DNA from: Antilocapra americana
Lineage: Eukaryota; Chordata; Mammalia; Artiodactyla; Antilocapridae
Assembly: GCA_007570785.1 (NCBI GenBank)
Contig: ML661900.1
Span: forward strand, 5,104,864-5,168,863
Length of the DNA: 64,000 bases
Direction: 5' to 3'
How positions within the stretch are numbered: the stretch's first letter is position 1; every line of letters begins with the position of its first letter. The notes below the pieces were generated by a model. That model made no database searches, had not been told where the DNA came from, and saw nothing but the letters and a program-made list of their open reading frames with translations. The position numbers and the translations under genes are program-made. Below are positions 22,216 through 35,095 of this stretch, in pieces.

Positions 22216-25200
22216 CAAGGAGTTCACACTCCTTGAATGTGGCCCTGTGCCGTATATCACATGATAGATGGGATCTTGTTTAAATATTACAACAAGCATA
22301 TGAGGCAAGAGTGTGAAAAACAAGCAAACTGAGGTGTGACCTGCTGGGCTGCGACACCTTAGGCAAGCCCCTTAACCTCTCAGTTTGCTCTTCAGTCAAA
22401 TGGTCATGATTAGAACATGTCACAGAGTGCCTGCACATCCAAGGAGTTCACAGCCGGTTTTTTATAGTAAATCCTCAACCAGTGGTAGCTCTGGAGAGGG
22501 AGGGGGAAGCAGCTTGCCCACAGAGCCAAAAAATGGAGGAGCTGGGGCTTTCCCTGCCAACCCCAGACTGTGTGACTCTGAACCCTTCTGAGAGAAGGCT
22601 TGGTCACAGCTGGTGGTCAGGAAGCCTCTGCCACCCAAGTACACAGAGTCTGAGGGGGGCCCTGTCCCAGTGGCTGCTGGCCTGGGTGCCAGGCATCTCA
22701 GGGGGTCTGGACTGGATAGGACCTGGGGTGAGGCAGATTCAGAGGATCTGATCAGCGTGTGGTAAGCCACTGCCCAAAACTGTGCTGGTAAACCAGAGTT
22801 TCCTTCTGCAGGGAGTGCTGGGTTGGGGGAGGAGGGCAAAACTTGCTATTCTGCTTGGGTAAGCAGGGAGTGGGGAGTCCCCCCAAACTCTGGAGGAGCC
22901 TGAACTCCTTTCCAGAGGAAATCAGAGTCTCTCAGAGGAGGATCCCAAAGATCAAGAAAAAGGGAAAGCCTTTCACTAGGACACTCTGAAGACCATGTAC
23001 TGCAGGGAGGGGGGGTCGGGGGGGGAACCCTCTGATTAATTGACAGCCAGGATGGATGGACTGTTCTTCCTCCCTTTCCTTCCACTATTGAGGACCACCA
23101 GGCTTTGTACTGAGTAGAATCCTGGTGCTGTTTTCCTGTCAGTGAGAGAGATGTCTGTAAAACAGACCTTGGCATTCCAGCATGATGTGTGCTTGGGTGG
23201 AGTGGGGGCTGCTGTGGCCCAAGAAGCCCGAGAAATAGGATACTGGGCCTTGAATCAGGAAGGGCCCCCTATCTGGCTGTGCCAGAGCCAAGCCATTTGT
23301 GGGTGGGGTGGGGGGAGTTGGGGTCTGGCTAGGTGCTGGAAGCAGTGGGAAACATTCCCTCCCTAACTCCAAGAAGGAGGTTCTAATGCCTACATCTGAC
23401 CCTGTGACTACACCACTGGGGAACCATGGCTCCCCAGTGCCCTCAGGATCTGGTTTTCCACTCTGGCTTCTGCCTGTCTCCTGACTGACCCTCTCCAGCC
23501 AGCCTGCCACTGCAGCTCCCAGAGTCCAAGTTCCTTGCCAGGTGACACCTCCATGCTTTGGAAGATTCTCTCCCTGGACCTTGGCTGCCTGTCTAGCTCT
23601 TTTTTTGCTAACTCCTATTGGCCTTCAAGGCTCAGCTCAGGTCCCTTCCTCCAAGAAGCCTTCCAGAGCTCTAGGCTCAGTCTGGTCACCTCTCCTAAGG
23701 CCTCTTAGCATTCCACTCAACTAGCTGGTTGCAAGCTGAGCTCCCCTACTAACCTGGAGATGGACCTTGGTCCCGGGCAGGGCCTGGGTCTACCCGAGAG
23801 CTGGGACTCCAGTGCCCAGGACAAAGCTAAGTCAAGCCATGGTCTTGGAGAGATGGGTTCACGGCAAAGCAGGACTCTATACATCTGAAAGGGAGGAAAG
23901 GCAGAAAAACCTCCCCAGGCCAGAGGTGAGAGCCTAAGAGGAGTCTTTGCTGCAAAGTCTCCCCTGCCTGCCCCCCTCTGCCTCTCAGGACAGGGGACTG
24001 CAAACCCAGACCAGCAGCAGCCCATTGGTCAACATGGGGAAACTGAGGAGCTGGGTTCAGGTCTCCTGAAGGTCTGTCCACTCTGAACACTAGCTTCCTT
24101 CTTGTTCTGTCTCCCACCCCCAGACCTAGGAGGGAGAAACACCTGGCTAAGCTCCAGCTGGATGCCTGCAGCCCCTTCCTTGGAGGCCCCCAACCTGGGG
24201 CTAGGGTTGTGAGGAGCAGAGAAGAGCCCCTGAGAGACAGGGAGAGGCTGATGCACTTCCCCCTCGGTGTTGCAGGAGGCTGCTCCCCTTGACAGGAGCC
24301 TGGACTCCTGCCAGCCTCTCTAATCACCTCCTTTCCTTTCCCCATCCAGGGCCTCTCTCTGGGGATCCCCTCCCCTGGCCTCCATGCCCTGGGCAGAACA
24401 GCACAGCTGTTTCCACGATGGTGGTTTGGGCCTGAGCGAGCTGTACCCACAACCCTGACTCCTGCCCAGTGCTCACCTCACCTCGGTCAGGCTTTGGCCT
24501 CCATAGGGAATTACATTCTCCCAGCTCCCCAGTTCAAAGGTCTAGGGAGATTGCCAACCCAGGTCCTCCTGGCCCTGCCTGGGCCCCCTCCCTCATTGCT
24601 GGAGCACCCTCTTGTCCTACATTGGGTAGGCCAGGTGGACTGTCCATCAAAGCCTTCCTAAGGCCAGGTGAGGCAGTGGGGTTTGGGCCAGGTGGTTGGC
24701 ACTGTGCCCTCGTTAATGGCCCACTGGGGTTTCCATCACTTAGGGCTGGTTACCAGGCAACTGCATCCGAGGGCCTGCCTCTGGCTTCGGGCTGGCACAG
24801 CTATTGCTGCCAAGTGGGGAGTTATGCAGTCCGGCCAGCTGAGGCCAGGGTCACTTCAGGAGGCTTCATGTGCCTGGGAGGAGAGGGGGTGATGCCTCAG
24901 ATCTGCAACCTCAGAAACTCCTGATCATTTTCTCAGCTTAGACCCACAGCCCTGCCCTATTAAAGGGGTCTTCAGGGTCTCCCACACAAACACCAATACT
25001 CAGGTTTCCGGGAGGTTGAGTGGGGAGAAGAGAGGGGCATTTTTCCCTCTTTAGAGACTAAGGGTACTACCCTGTGGCCTGAGGTGGGGACATGAGGAGT
25101 ATGTTTTCCCAGGTTACAGTGTTTGGGCTTTGCCTTTAAATCCTGCCCTGCCTCTCTGTGGTTGTGTGGCCTTGGATATGTTGATTGCCTGAGACTCAGT

Positions 25201-25587
25201 TGCCTCATCTGTAGAATGGGATTGTAGCCCTTGTCTCATTAGGTAGTGCCCAGTCTATAATATTCTCAGTTCATGCCCAGCTCATAGCCTGTTCCTCGTA
25301 TCTGCTCATCCCCTTCCTCCAAGCCCCACCATGTACTCAGTCACAAGCTTCCTGCATTCCTAGGAGGCAAGTATCACAGAGGCTGGCAGCCCACACATGG
25401 GTTACCCAGTATTGCCAGGTGACCCCAGAATGTGCCATCTTCATGTCCAAGAATAGCTTTGTGCCCTGCCCTTGCCCCTTCCTTGCCCTACTCCTGCAGA
25501 CTTGACTTTTTTTTTTAATCTAAAACTCATTGAGCCTTAATTGTGTCCTAGGCACTGAGTTAAATTTATCAGCTCTATAAATATTAA
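22216..25587. other. Intergenic sequence
   Basis: About 3.4 kb without a supportable gene. A G-rich run at about 23006-23025 and a MIR-like piece at 25110-25250 are the only features. CG content is moderate and no CpG island is present. Confidence 0.45.
25110..25250 (+). repeat. MIR SINE fragment
   Basis: Order and wording match the MIR core: TGTGGCCTTGGATATGTTGA, then CTCAGTTGCCTCATCTGTAG, then AATGGGATTG. Diverged, as expected of this old family. Confidence 0.7.
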
Positions 25588-25795
25588 GGGCTTTCCTGGT
25601 GACTAAGTGGTAAAGAACCCATTTGCCAATGTAGAAGACACAGGTTTGATGCCTGGGTTGGGAAGATCCCCTGGAGAAGGAAATGGCAACCCACCCCAGT
25701 ATTCTGGCCTGGAGATTCCATGGACAGAGGAACAGGGCAGGTTACAGTCCATGGGATCACAAAAGAGTCAGACAGGACTTAGCAACTAAACAACA
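25588..25795 (+). repeat. Bov-tA/BOV-A2-type SINE
   Basis: Sense copy with head GGGCTTTCCTGGTGACTAAG and tail AGTCAGACAGGACTTAGCAA. AT-rich flanks (AATATTAA before, AAGTATTAA after) probably are the target-site duplication. Confidence 0.92.
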
Positions 25796-27329
25796 ATAAG
25801 TATTAACGCAATCAACTTATGTAATCCATTTAATGGGTTAAGTCACTTAATTCATTTATTATATTAAGCCACTTAATGGATTAAAGAAGGTAAGTTGAGG
25901 TGGACCTACAGGAGCTGTGCAGGGATGGGAACCCAGGCATGCTTCCCTCCCATAGGAGGGTTGTTTCAACTGTGCTGCTGGGTTGGGTGCCAGTTCTGCC
26001 TCCTGCCACAGAGCCAGCCTGGCTGGTGTCACCATGGGCAGGTCAGAGTCTCAGGAAGAGCAGTGATGGCTAATTAAAACTTTGGCTCAGGGAGACCCCC
26101 TTGGGATAGGGATTGCCTCAGTCAGCTCCCTTGGGGAGGTCCCCTAATTGGACCTCTGAGCCCTAGTAATGATGCAAACTTACCAGGCAGAGGGTAACAG
26201 GCAGAGAGGGAGGTGAAAGGGGAAAGGAAACAGGTTGGCAAAAAAATAAAAACAACCTCCAGCCCCATTGTGAGGGGAGGGACTCAAGAGTCCCCAGACT
26301 GTCACTTACTTGCTGTGTAACTTTGTACGGGTTGCTTGACCTCACTGAGTCTCCAGTTCCTCCTTGAAAAGTGAAGACAATAGAAACTCCAGCCCCGGAG
26401 GGTTGCTGTGAGAAAATAAGCATGGACAATACCTAATGTGGTGCCTGGCCCAGAAATAGAGACTGGGAAAATTGGAGTAATTGTCATCATGTTATTAAAC
26501 CTGTATTACTACCAATGGCCTTTCATACCCACTATCTCACTGAGTTCTGAGAGCATCCTAGGAGGAAGGAGAAATGGGGACAAGCATTCACCTGGGGGTG
26601 TTTAGCCTCCCAGCTTTCTCTCCTGATTACCTGGTCTGGTTCCTGGGCCCCCTGAGGGAACAGTGTGGAGGAGCCGGGACTGCAGGTTAAGCAGGTCACA
26701 GAGCTGTCTGGGATGCAGATGGGACCAAAGCCTGCAGAGTGGAGAGGACTTAACTAGGCAGAAAGGAGCAGAGAGGGTATGCTTTGGTGGGGGTGGTGGG
26801 GGTGGTGGGAGTATTGGGGACAGCTTTATAAAGTCCCAGAGACCAGACAGATGCAGAGTATGGTCAGGAGCCGAAGGGCATCAATGGGGCTAGAGCTGCC
26901 GTGGGCTGAGACACCTAGGCTGATGTGAATGATAGTCACACACTGTTTTGCTGAGGCCTGGGTTCTGGTCCTAGGTGAACAAAGACCCTCTCACTCCAGG
27001 GTGCTGAAAATTACTGTGCCAGAAAGGTGGGGTGTGAAGAGAATTCTTAAAAGTCACATCAAGATAGCCATACTAACTCCCCCGCCCTCTGTCTGGGCGT
27101 CAATCTCATCCCTTATCTGTGAGCCTCCTTCATTACAGAGCACCAAATCCACCTCCCTGGGCTCTCCAGGCCACACAGGTCTGTTCTTGAGGGACAGGGC
27201 CCAGGCCAAGGTCCAGAAAGAGTCAAGGCTGGCATGAGCCCCAGACCCCCTCGTGATGACTCAGCTCAGTGACTTCACTTCAAAGGGCCCCAGCCCCACA
27301 CCTGCCACCCCAGTGAAACCATTTAAGAT
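25796..27329. other. Intergenic sequence with a MIR fragment
   Basis: Mostly unique. A GGTGG-rich tract at about 26783-26815 could form a G-quadruplex. No gene recognised. Confidence 0.45.
26295..26460 (+). repeat. MIR SINE fragment
   Basis: Shows ACTTACTTGCTGTGTAACTT, then GACCTCACTGAGTCTCCAGT, then GGTTGCTGTGAGAAAATAAG and TGGTGCCTGGCC, the MIR core and 3' part in order. Confidence 0.75.
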
Positions 27330-28995
27330 TGTGACTTGAGCCCATGTGGCTGGGACTCAAACCCAGCCAAAACCCATGGTACCTGGTTTCAGGACCTAAT
27401 GAAGTTCAGATTCTTGACGTCTCATGAGGGAAAGAATTCAGTGAGAAAAAGTGATAAGTAAGAAGGGGTTTATTCAGATTCAGAGAGAAGTATACTCCAC
27501 AGACAAAGTGTGGGCCATTGCAGAGGGCAAGTGCAGCTGCCAAATATGGCATGGTTCGTTTTTATAGGCTGGGTAATTCCATATGCTATGACCAGTGCGT
27601 TCTCTTGGCAGAACTATTAGCCTTTGCCCTGCTTCATTCTGTACTCCAAGGCCAAATTTGCCTGCTACTCCAGGTATTTCTTGACTTCCTACTTTTGCAT
27701 TCCAGTCCCCTATAATGAAAAGGACATCTTTTTGGGATGTTAGTTCGCAAAGGTCTTGTAGGTCTTCATAGAACCATTCAACTTCAGCTTCGTCAGCATT
27801 ACTGGTCAGGGCATAGACTTGGATTACCATGATATTGAATGGTTTGCCTTGGAAACGAACAGAGATCATTCTGTTGTTTTTGAGATTGCATCCAAGTACT
27901 GCATTTTGGACTCTTTTGTTGACTATGATGGCTACTCAATTTCTTCTAAGGGATTCCTGCCCACAGTAGTAGATATAATGATCATCTGAGACAAAGAGCC
28001 TCTTGATGAAAGTGAAAGAGTGAAAAAGTTGGCTTAAAGCTCAACATTCAGAAAACTAAGATCATGGCATCTGGTCCCATCACTTCATGGCAAATAGATG
28101 GGGAAATAATGGAAACAGTGGCTGATTTTATTTTTAGGGGCACCAAAATCACTGCAGATGGTGATTGCAGCCATGAAATTAGAAGGTGCTTACTCCTTGG
28201 AAGGAAAGTTATGACCAACCTAGACAGCATATTAAAAAGTAGAGACATTCCTTTGTCAACAAAGGTCCTTCTAGTCAAGGCTATGGTTTTTCCAGTAGTC
28301 ATGTATGGATGTGAGAGTTGGACTGTGAAGAGAGCTGAAAGCCAAAGAATTGATGCTTTTGAACAGTGGTGTTGGAGAAGACTCTCGAGAGTCCCTTGGA
28401 CTGCAAGGAGATCCAACCAGTCCATCCTAAAGGAGATCAGTCCTGGGTGTTCACTGGAAGGACTGATGTTGAAGCTGAAACTCCAATACCTGATGCTAAG
28501 AGCTGACTCATTTGAAGAGACCCTGATGCTGGGAAAGATTGAGGGCAGGAGAAGAAGGGAACGACAGAGGATGAGGTGGTTGGATAGCATCACCTACTCA
28601 GTGGAGATGAGTTTGGGTAAACTCCAGGAGTTGGTGATGGACAGGGAAGCCTGGCATGCTGAGGTTCATGGGGTGGCAAAGAGTCAGACACAACTGAGCG
28701 ACTGAACTGAACTGAATTTCATATGCTAGTAAGTGGGAGGATTATTCCATCTGTTTTGAGGAAGGAGTGGAAATTTCCAAGATTTGGGTCACTCACGCCC
28801 TTACTTGGTCTTTTGACAGGGCCTTGGAACTGTCCTGGTACCTTCTGGGTGTGTCATTTCACTTGCTGATTGAGGATCAAGGTCTAGTCTTGGCTGCCAT
28901 CTTGGTCCCATTTGATTCTAATTGGTTTATGTTGTGTCCTTGGGCTATATCATTCTTTCAAAAGTTTGTGCCTTGTCCCTTTCCCTCCTGTTACA
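27330..28995 (-). mobile_element. Antisense ERV LTR, split by a BovB insertion
   Basis: The two flanks of the BovB copy join into one LTR-like sequence of about 525 bp read on the minus strand. It starts TGTAACAGGAGGGAAAGG at 28995 and has a poly(A)-type AATAAACCCCTTCTTAC at about 27470-27455. The last part (to about 27330) ends CAAGTCACA. The join point is shown by the duplicated 13-bp site described for the BovB element. No clear 4-bp duplication is seen at the outer ends, so these limits are approximate. Confidence 0.6.
27589..28715 (+). mobile_element. BovB (RTE) LINE copy with inverted 5' segment
   Basis: Target-site copies ATTCCATATGCTA (27576-27588) and ATTTCATATGCTA (28716-28728) flank the insert, with one mismatch. 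The right part (about 27990-28715, plus strand) encodes the C-terminal region of the BovB ORF2 protein, with [20 protein letters not shown] and [12 protein letters not shown], and ends in the BovB tail ACTGAACTGAACTGA. The left part (27589-about 27985) is in the opposite orientation and encodes the endonuclease segment, with GDWNAKVGSQE on the minus strand. The reverse transcriptase core between them is missing. The copy is dead. Confidence 0.88.
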
Positions 28996-31900
28996 CCAGG
29001 ACAGGGGTGACCTCCCTCCTCCTCCAGTCTCCCTGGTGCAGAGCACTCTGCCCCCCCCCCCCGGTGCTCAGAAAGATCCCTTCCAACATGTGTGACCTTA
29101 GAGCTCGAGTCTTCTGTGGAGAGAAAGCCAGGCCAGGGCTGAGGTGTGGAGGAGACCAGGACGTGTCACAAGACAGCTGGCCAGGGCTGGTAAATCAACA
29201 ATTCCTGAACAAACACAGCCGACTCTGGCCCCAGGCCTCCTCCTCACCCTCTGTGGGCAACCCCCTCCCCTGGGCAGTTCCTTCTTCCTGTCAGCCAGGC
29301 CACCTGTAGCTCACTCAGCTCCAATTAGCTAAGTAATTAGCACCTCATCAGGCCTGTCTGCCTTTGAACAGCACCCCTGGGAAGGGGTTTGAGGCCGTCT
29401 CTGCGACCTCAGGGCCCAGGGCTCGGGCAAGTTCAGGCAGGCCCAGGGGCCAGGCTGCAAGACCCCACCAGTCTCCCTGCACCCAGAGGTGCTGATGTGG
29501 GCTTCGCAGCACAGGGCAGTGGAGCCATCTGAAGAACTCCTCTGGGATTGGAGTAGGGGGTTGGGAGCCTTGTTCTCCCAGGACAAGGCGTCTCCCAGCA
29601 ATCCCTGGGACGCGTCTCAGCACCCACACACACCGTCTCACCAGCTCTGCTTATTTAGGGACCCCAGGATGGCTGGGATATCAGAGTGACGAGCAGGGGA
29701 AGTTAAGAGGACCAGAGTCCTCAAGGGAAGGGGGCAAAAGGGTACGGTTAGATCAGGGAGCTAAGGGTAGGGTGGGGACGGCTTGTGGCTGGTGGGGTCA
29801 GAAAGGCCCCGCTGTAGGAGACAAAAGGAAGTGAGAGGCTGTCAGGGTGTGTGAGGCTGCAGCACCGTGGAGAGTCTCTGGGGTTAGGGCGGTCGGAGAT
29901 GTCCCCTGACTGAGCTCATTTTCCACATCTTTAACAGTGGGACAATCATAGGAACAGCCCCCAGGTTCCAGAGAGAGTGGGGCGGGCCATAGTGCTATGG
30001 AGGTGGCAGGCCGGCAAGTGGGGGGTGGGGGGGTGACCCAGGCCATGGGGCGGGAGATGAGTGTCATACCCTTTGTCTCCATCTCCCAGATTCAGAGCAG
30101 CACTTATCCAGGGAGAGAGGTCTTGACAGGAGTGAGGGTCCCATCAGGTACTGCTCAGGCTTAGGGGAGGATGTGAGGGAGGGCACGTCAGGCCCAGGTA
30201 ACCAACCAACCAGTTTGGATGGCGCAGGGGACACAGACAGGCAGGAAGTCAGCCTCACCCCAAGCCAGAACCCACAGACCGGGCTGGCTTGGGGCTGATA
30301 CCGGGCTGTGGTCAGCCCTGAGACTAGAGCCCCAGCAGCCAGAAAAGCAAATACGGAGCAACAAGGGGAGGATACTTGGCTGAGGCACAGTCTGCCCCTG
30401 CAATGAGTCTCCAGTTCAGTCTAGAAAAGTCCCACTGCTGCCTCACCATTCTGGTGCCCAAACTCCCCACCAGTGCTCCTTCCTGGGTATAAGCATGGCT
30501 TTCTTAAGGATGCTCTGGTGAAAAAAAAATAGCCATCAGCCACTTAACTCCATCCCGAATCCCAACTTGCCACTCGTGGCTGTGGGACCTCAGGCAAGGA
30601 GGACCTTCACCTCACTGAGCTACAGGGTCTTTGACTGTCGAACTGATGCTCCTGCCCCAGGTGAGACTCAAGCACCCAGTGTTCTCAGGTGCTCAATCGG
30701 CCCGGCAGGCCATAAGCACTTAGGAGCCTGTGTTCCCCCTCCTTCCTCAGGCTAGTTCCTGAGAAGGCCTCGGGACCCTGAGAAAGTGCAGGATCCAGGT
30801 CTGCTTTCCCTTCTCTAGAAAGAAGTCCTGTGAGTCATGGTGGGAAGGCCAGAAAGCCCAAACCACCCCCACCATCCCTCCTCCCTCCAGAGGCTCCCTG
30901 CTGGAGGGGAGGGCCAGGCAGACCCTGCCAAAAAAGTCTCCTGCTCTCAAGCCTCCAGTTCCCAGCCCATCTTCATCCCTACTCCAGTTGCAGCTCCATC
31001 TTCATTCCTGTCCCAGGTCTGAGGAAACAACCAGGAAACACACAGGGTGATCCTAGTGGGGCAAAAGGCCTTGCGAGGGGTTTGTTCAGTTAAGGTGAAG
31101 GGACTCAGAACCCTCCATGGCTCCTTGCCTCCAATAGGCAATCCGAGAGCTCCCACTGCCCCTGGCCGGGTCCTCCTTCCCCACAATGATCTTCTGAACA
31201 CACCCTCAAGTCTACAGGGGCATCCTCTGGCCTGCACCACGGGTGCTGACGGTGGAGGGCAGAAGTAGGAGGCTCTGGTCAGCCTGGGCCCTGCCTGTGA
31301 CCACGGCCCCAGTTTTCCCTAGAAGGGGCAGCATAAAGCCTTGAGCGCCAAGGGCAAATGTGAAGGCATTTAGGGGGTAACTGTCCCCACCTACTCAGCT
31401 CTACTGTGGGGGCAGTGGGAGGCAGCAGGGGAAGCTGGTGAACCCAGGAAGAGGATCTGGCTTGGATGTGAAAGACCTGGGCAGCTCCCTGGGCCCATCT
31501 GACCACAGCCTGTGTCTGCCCTCTGTGAACAGTCTGCTTCAGTCCTCAGTCAGGGCCAGCCTAAAACGGGGCCACCTCTCATCCACTCCTGCAGCCCCTT
31601 CAGTCCCACTCACTCCTGTGGACTTTGAGGGGCCCCTGATTGGCTGACTCCAAGATTCCAGTCAGGGTGGGTGCAATGCTAACCACCGCCCCACCCCCAG
31701 GGCTACGGCTGGGAGCCAGTCCCTGGGGAGCCAGGACCATCACTGTGATCTGATACACTTCTACCAGGGTGGGGGGCTTTTCACCCCTGACAAGTCGAGA
31801 CAGGCCTCTCAGAGTAGACTGAGGACCCTCCCTGAGCTTAAGAATGTGCTCCAGGGGCCAGGGCACGGAAGGTCAGAGGCCCGCACTCTGGGCTGGAGGT

Positions 31901-32703
31901 GCCCCATCCTCAGCTCACATCCTGCCTGTGCTGCTTCTTAGCTGTGTGGCCTTAGGTGAGTCATTTTACCTCCCTGAAGCACAGCTTCTGTGGGTATAAA
32001 ATTAGGATAACTGCCCACCCACCTTGTAGGGCAGTCAGGCAGACTAGGCGAGAGTGTGGATGTGAGGAACCCGGAGTGAGCTGGAGGTGAACCCAAGCCA
32101 TGGGGGCACCGAGCTGGGCTCTGCAGCTGGGGGTGCACATGCAAGTGGGAGCCTGGCCTGGAACAGCTAGGAGTGGCCCCTCTCCGCAGTACAGGCCTGC
32201 CCCCTCCCCAGCCCTCACTCAGCTAGGCATATTCCCACCTCTACCCCTCCCCATTTCCTGTCCAATCTCCTGCCCACCCTGCTGCCTATGGACTCTGTCC
32301 AGGGCTGTTGACTCTTCTCATAACAAGAAGAACATCGGTCTAGAGCCTTACAGTTCATGGAGCTCAGTGGACTGTAGTGGACAGCAGTCGCCAGAGCTGT
32401 GGGCTAGTAGGCCAGGCATGCAGATGGGGAAGCCCGGGTGAGGGGACCTGCTCAAGCTCTCACTGCCAGGGAGCAACAGAAGCAGACCCCAAGCTGGGGT
32501 TCCTCACTCCCGGCCCTTTGCTCCTGCCAGTGTGCCTGCGATGGAGCCTTTCCAGGCAGGCCAGACTCACAAGAGCTTGGAGGACCAGGAGCAGACATTG
32601 CAACCACTCAGAAGCACAGCCACACACGAACAGACACACCTTCAAACATGGCTTTTCATTCATTCTTTTCCCCGTTCATTTATACATTCATTGGCTCACT
32701 CGT
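28996..32703. other. Intergenic sequence
   Basis: About 3.7 kb of GC-moderate, mostly unique sequence. A run of about 14 C lies near 29044-29062, in ambiguous low-complexity sequence. A MIR fragment lies at 31895-32030. No recognisable gene; the open frames here show no domain or motif. Confidence 0.45.
31895..32030 (+). repeat. MIR SINE fragment
   Basis: TAGCTGTGTGGCCTTAGGTG, CATTTTACCTCCCTGAAGCA, then AAAATTAGGATAACTGCCCA match the MIR core in order. Confidence 0.75.
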
Positions 32704-32829
32704 TCTTTTTTTTGTTTAAGGCTGAGCCCACACGGCATGCAGGAATCTTGGTTCCCTGGCCAGGGATTGAACCCATACCCCCTGCAGTGGAAGCACGGAC
32801 TCCCAACCACTGGACCGCCAGGGAATTCT
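32704..32829 (-). repeat. CHR-type cetartiodactyl SINE
   Basis: Reverse copy with oligo-T start, then TTCCCTGGCCAGGGATTGAA, TGGAAGCACGGACTCC and ACTGGACCGCCAGGGAATTC. This is the tRNA-Glu-derived family found in ruminants and whales. Confidence 0.85.
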
Positions 32830-34799
32830 CCCTTTGTTCTGTGTCCTGCACTCTGCCAGGCCTGTTATGCCAAGGTATGCATGGCCTCTGTGTGTGTCCG
32901 CAGGACCTACTAGTCACTCAGGGTCCTGAAAGCCCGGTAGCCTGGGATAAGGAAGTGTGGGGAGGGTGGGTGTTGAGGTAGGGTATCCAAGGCCCTCTAC
33001 TCTGATTTTGCTCCCCTAACTCCATGTCCACTCTCCCCCATCCCCAGCCCTGCCCCTGTACTCACTGCTTTGGGGGTTACACTGAGTTCCTCCACCAGAC
33101 TAGCAAAGGCAAGCTTGCATCCTGGCTGCACCCCAGCCAAGCTTTGTGAGCTCAGGCCAGCCACTGGACACAGTTGGCTGGTTTTCTCATCTCTGAAACG
33201 GGACTCTTACGCCTTTCTTCCTTTCTTATAGAGGAAGCAAATGAAAAGCACAGCCCTCACTGGCACCCCATTTCCCACTTGAAGCCTAGGCTTCTGCCTC
33301 CCCATCCGTACCAAATTGGAAGACCTGTACCATATAGACAGGAGTTGGGTCCCCTGACTCTCCATTCCAGTTTTCTGCCCATCTCAGTTTTCTCATCTAT
33401 AATTTAGAAGTAAAAATACTCAATGATATGTTGTGAGACTAAACTAGAAAATCAATGTGTCTGGTACTCAGGTTCATTATAAACAATAGGAATGGATAAA
33501 TAAAAACAAACCCTCGAGTCTGCTCTAACTTCAAAACCAAACCAAACCAAACTCTGATCAGAAAATGCAGAAGCCGTATGGCTTGTAGTATATCCCTTGG
33601 GACTCCCATCAGGGGCCCCATCTCTGTCTTTGACGTCCCACAGGCTGGACGCACTTGTGGAGGCAGGCTGCCCAGAGGAGGTGGGACTACGGCAGCCACC
33701 AAAAGAGGCAGGAGGCGGAATTAGGAGTTAGAATGAGGCCCTCTGGGTCTTTCTCTGACGCAGGATAGTGTAGAGGAGCAGCCCAGGACCCGCACTGTAT
33801 GAGGGACCCAAGCAGTTGCTGCTGGAGAGGCCTCAAGTCTTCGGCTTTCAGCAGAGGCTCCATACAGGGCCGCTGCCAGCCCACACAGACTGGGGAAAGG
33901 CATCACTCTAGGCAGACAGACAGAGCCCTGCACCGGGGCATCTGACAGGGGGAGCAGATGTGTTGCTGGACTTCAGGGGCTGGACATCTTTACACGCTGC
34001 CCAACCTGCAACCGGCAGGGACCAGTGACCTCCCCGTAACTCTGAGGCTGGCAGAGCAGCTTCTCTCTCTCCACGCTGCAGCTTGCCCTGTGCCCATCAC
34101 CTCCAGGCCCACTCCTCCCCAAGCTGGATCCTGACACCCACTCTAGCCCCTTAGCTCCTCAGCACTGTTGGGCACAAAGCAGCATCAGTGTTGGGTTTCC
34201 ACCAAAGGTCAGGAGGATGGAGAGGAACATCACAGCTAAGCACTGCAGGCAACGAAACAGTGGCCATCTTGTTTTAAAACCCATCAGCTGTTTCCTGTCC
34301 TACCACACCTGACTCAGGCCACAGCTTGCAGACATCTTCTAGCCTTTCCCCAGCCCCTGTCTGAAATGCTTGTTCTCCCACTCTCATTTGTAGCAATTTA
34401 GCCTTCCACTCCCACCCTGCCCCCACCCCAGCAAACCAGCTATGTCTCTGCATTTCTGAGCCCGCCCAGGCAGCTTGCTATACTAAGGGCACCTATCAGC
34501 CCAGGCCTCACAACCTTCAGCTGCAATGTCTCTTATAACAAGCTACACCCGTTCACAGACAGTGCTTCCCTGCCCACCCACGTAGAGAAATGGACAAAGA
34601 ATGATAGGAAGATTTATTCCTCTGGGATTTATTTCTTCTTCTCCATGAGTTTGGTCACTTTGCTACCTCATTTTTAATATGTGAAAGGCGATCTCAGGTT
34701 TTAGATGGTGAGCACATGTTACAGGTTTATCATAAACTGGTTAGCAAAGGAAGCAGGCAAAGAAAACAAAACACAATAGATTCCTCCAGTATGGGGGGA
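32830..34799. other. Intergenic sequence
   Basis: Unique sequence with weak MIR-like pieces near 33145-33215 and 33370-33450 and a small (AACCA)n-like run at 33535-33551. No gene recognised. Confidence 0.4.
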
Positions 34800-35095
34800 G
34801 AAGCTGTGTAATGAAGTGATTTGCAGCACAAACACAAAGCCGGACAGCCTAGTTTCGATCCAAGTTTTGCCCCTTTCTAGCTCTATGACCTTGAGCAAGT
34901 TGATCTAGCATTTCTGTGCCTCGGTTTCCTCACCCATGAACAATGGATAATAACAGTACGGACGTCATAGGGTGGTGGTTGTGCCTGAAATCCAACTGAA
35001 TTCAAATTAAGTTAATTAATATGTGTAAGCCACTAGCACAGTGCCTGGCACACAATAAACATGATAAGAGTGGTAGCTATTATTATTATGAGCAA
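34800..35095 (+). repeat. MIR SINE, nearly full length
   Basis: Complete order of MIR elements: TTTGCAGCACAAACACAAAG, TTTCTAGCTCTATGACCTTG, GTGCCTCGGTTTCCTCACCC, AATGGATAATAACAGTACGG, CACAGTGCCTGGCACACAAT and a final ATTATTATTATG. It is the best-preserved MIR in the window. Confidence 0.9.

Noticed and set aside
28064..28705. 213-codon frame with reverse-transcriptase-protein similarity
   Set aside because: It is the C-terminal piece of a dead, rearranged BovB LINE, not a host gene; reported as a mobile element.
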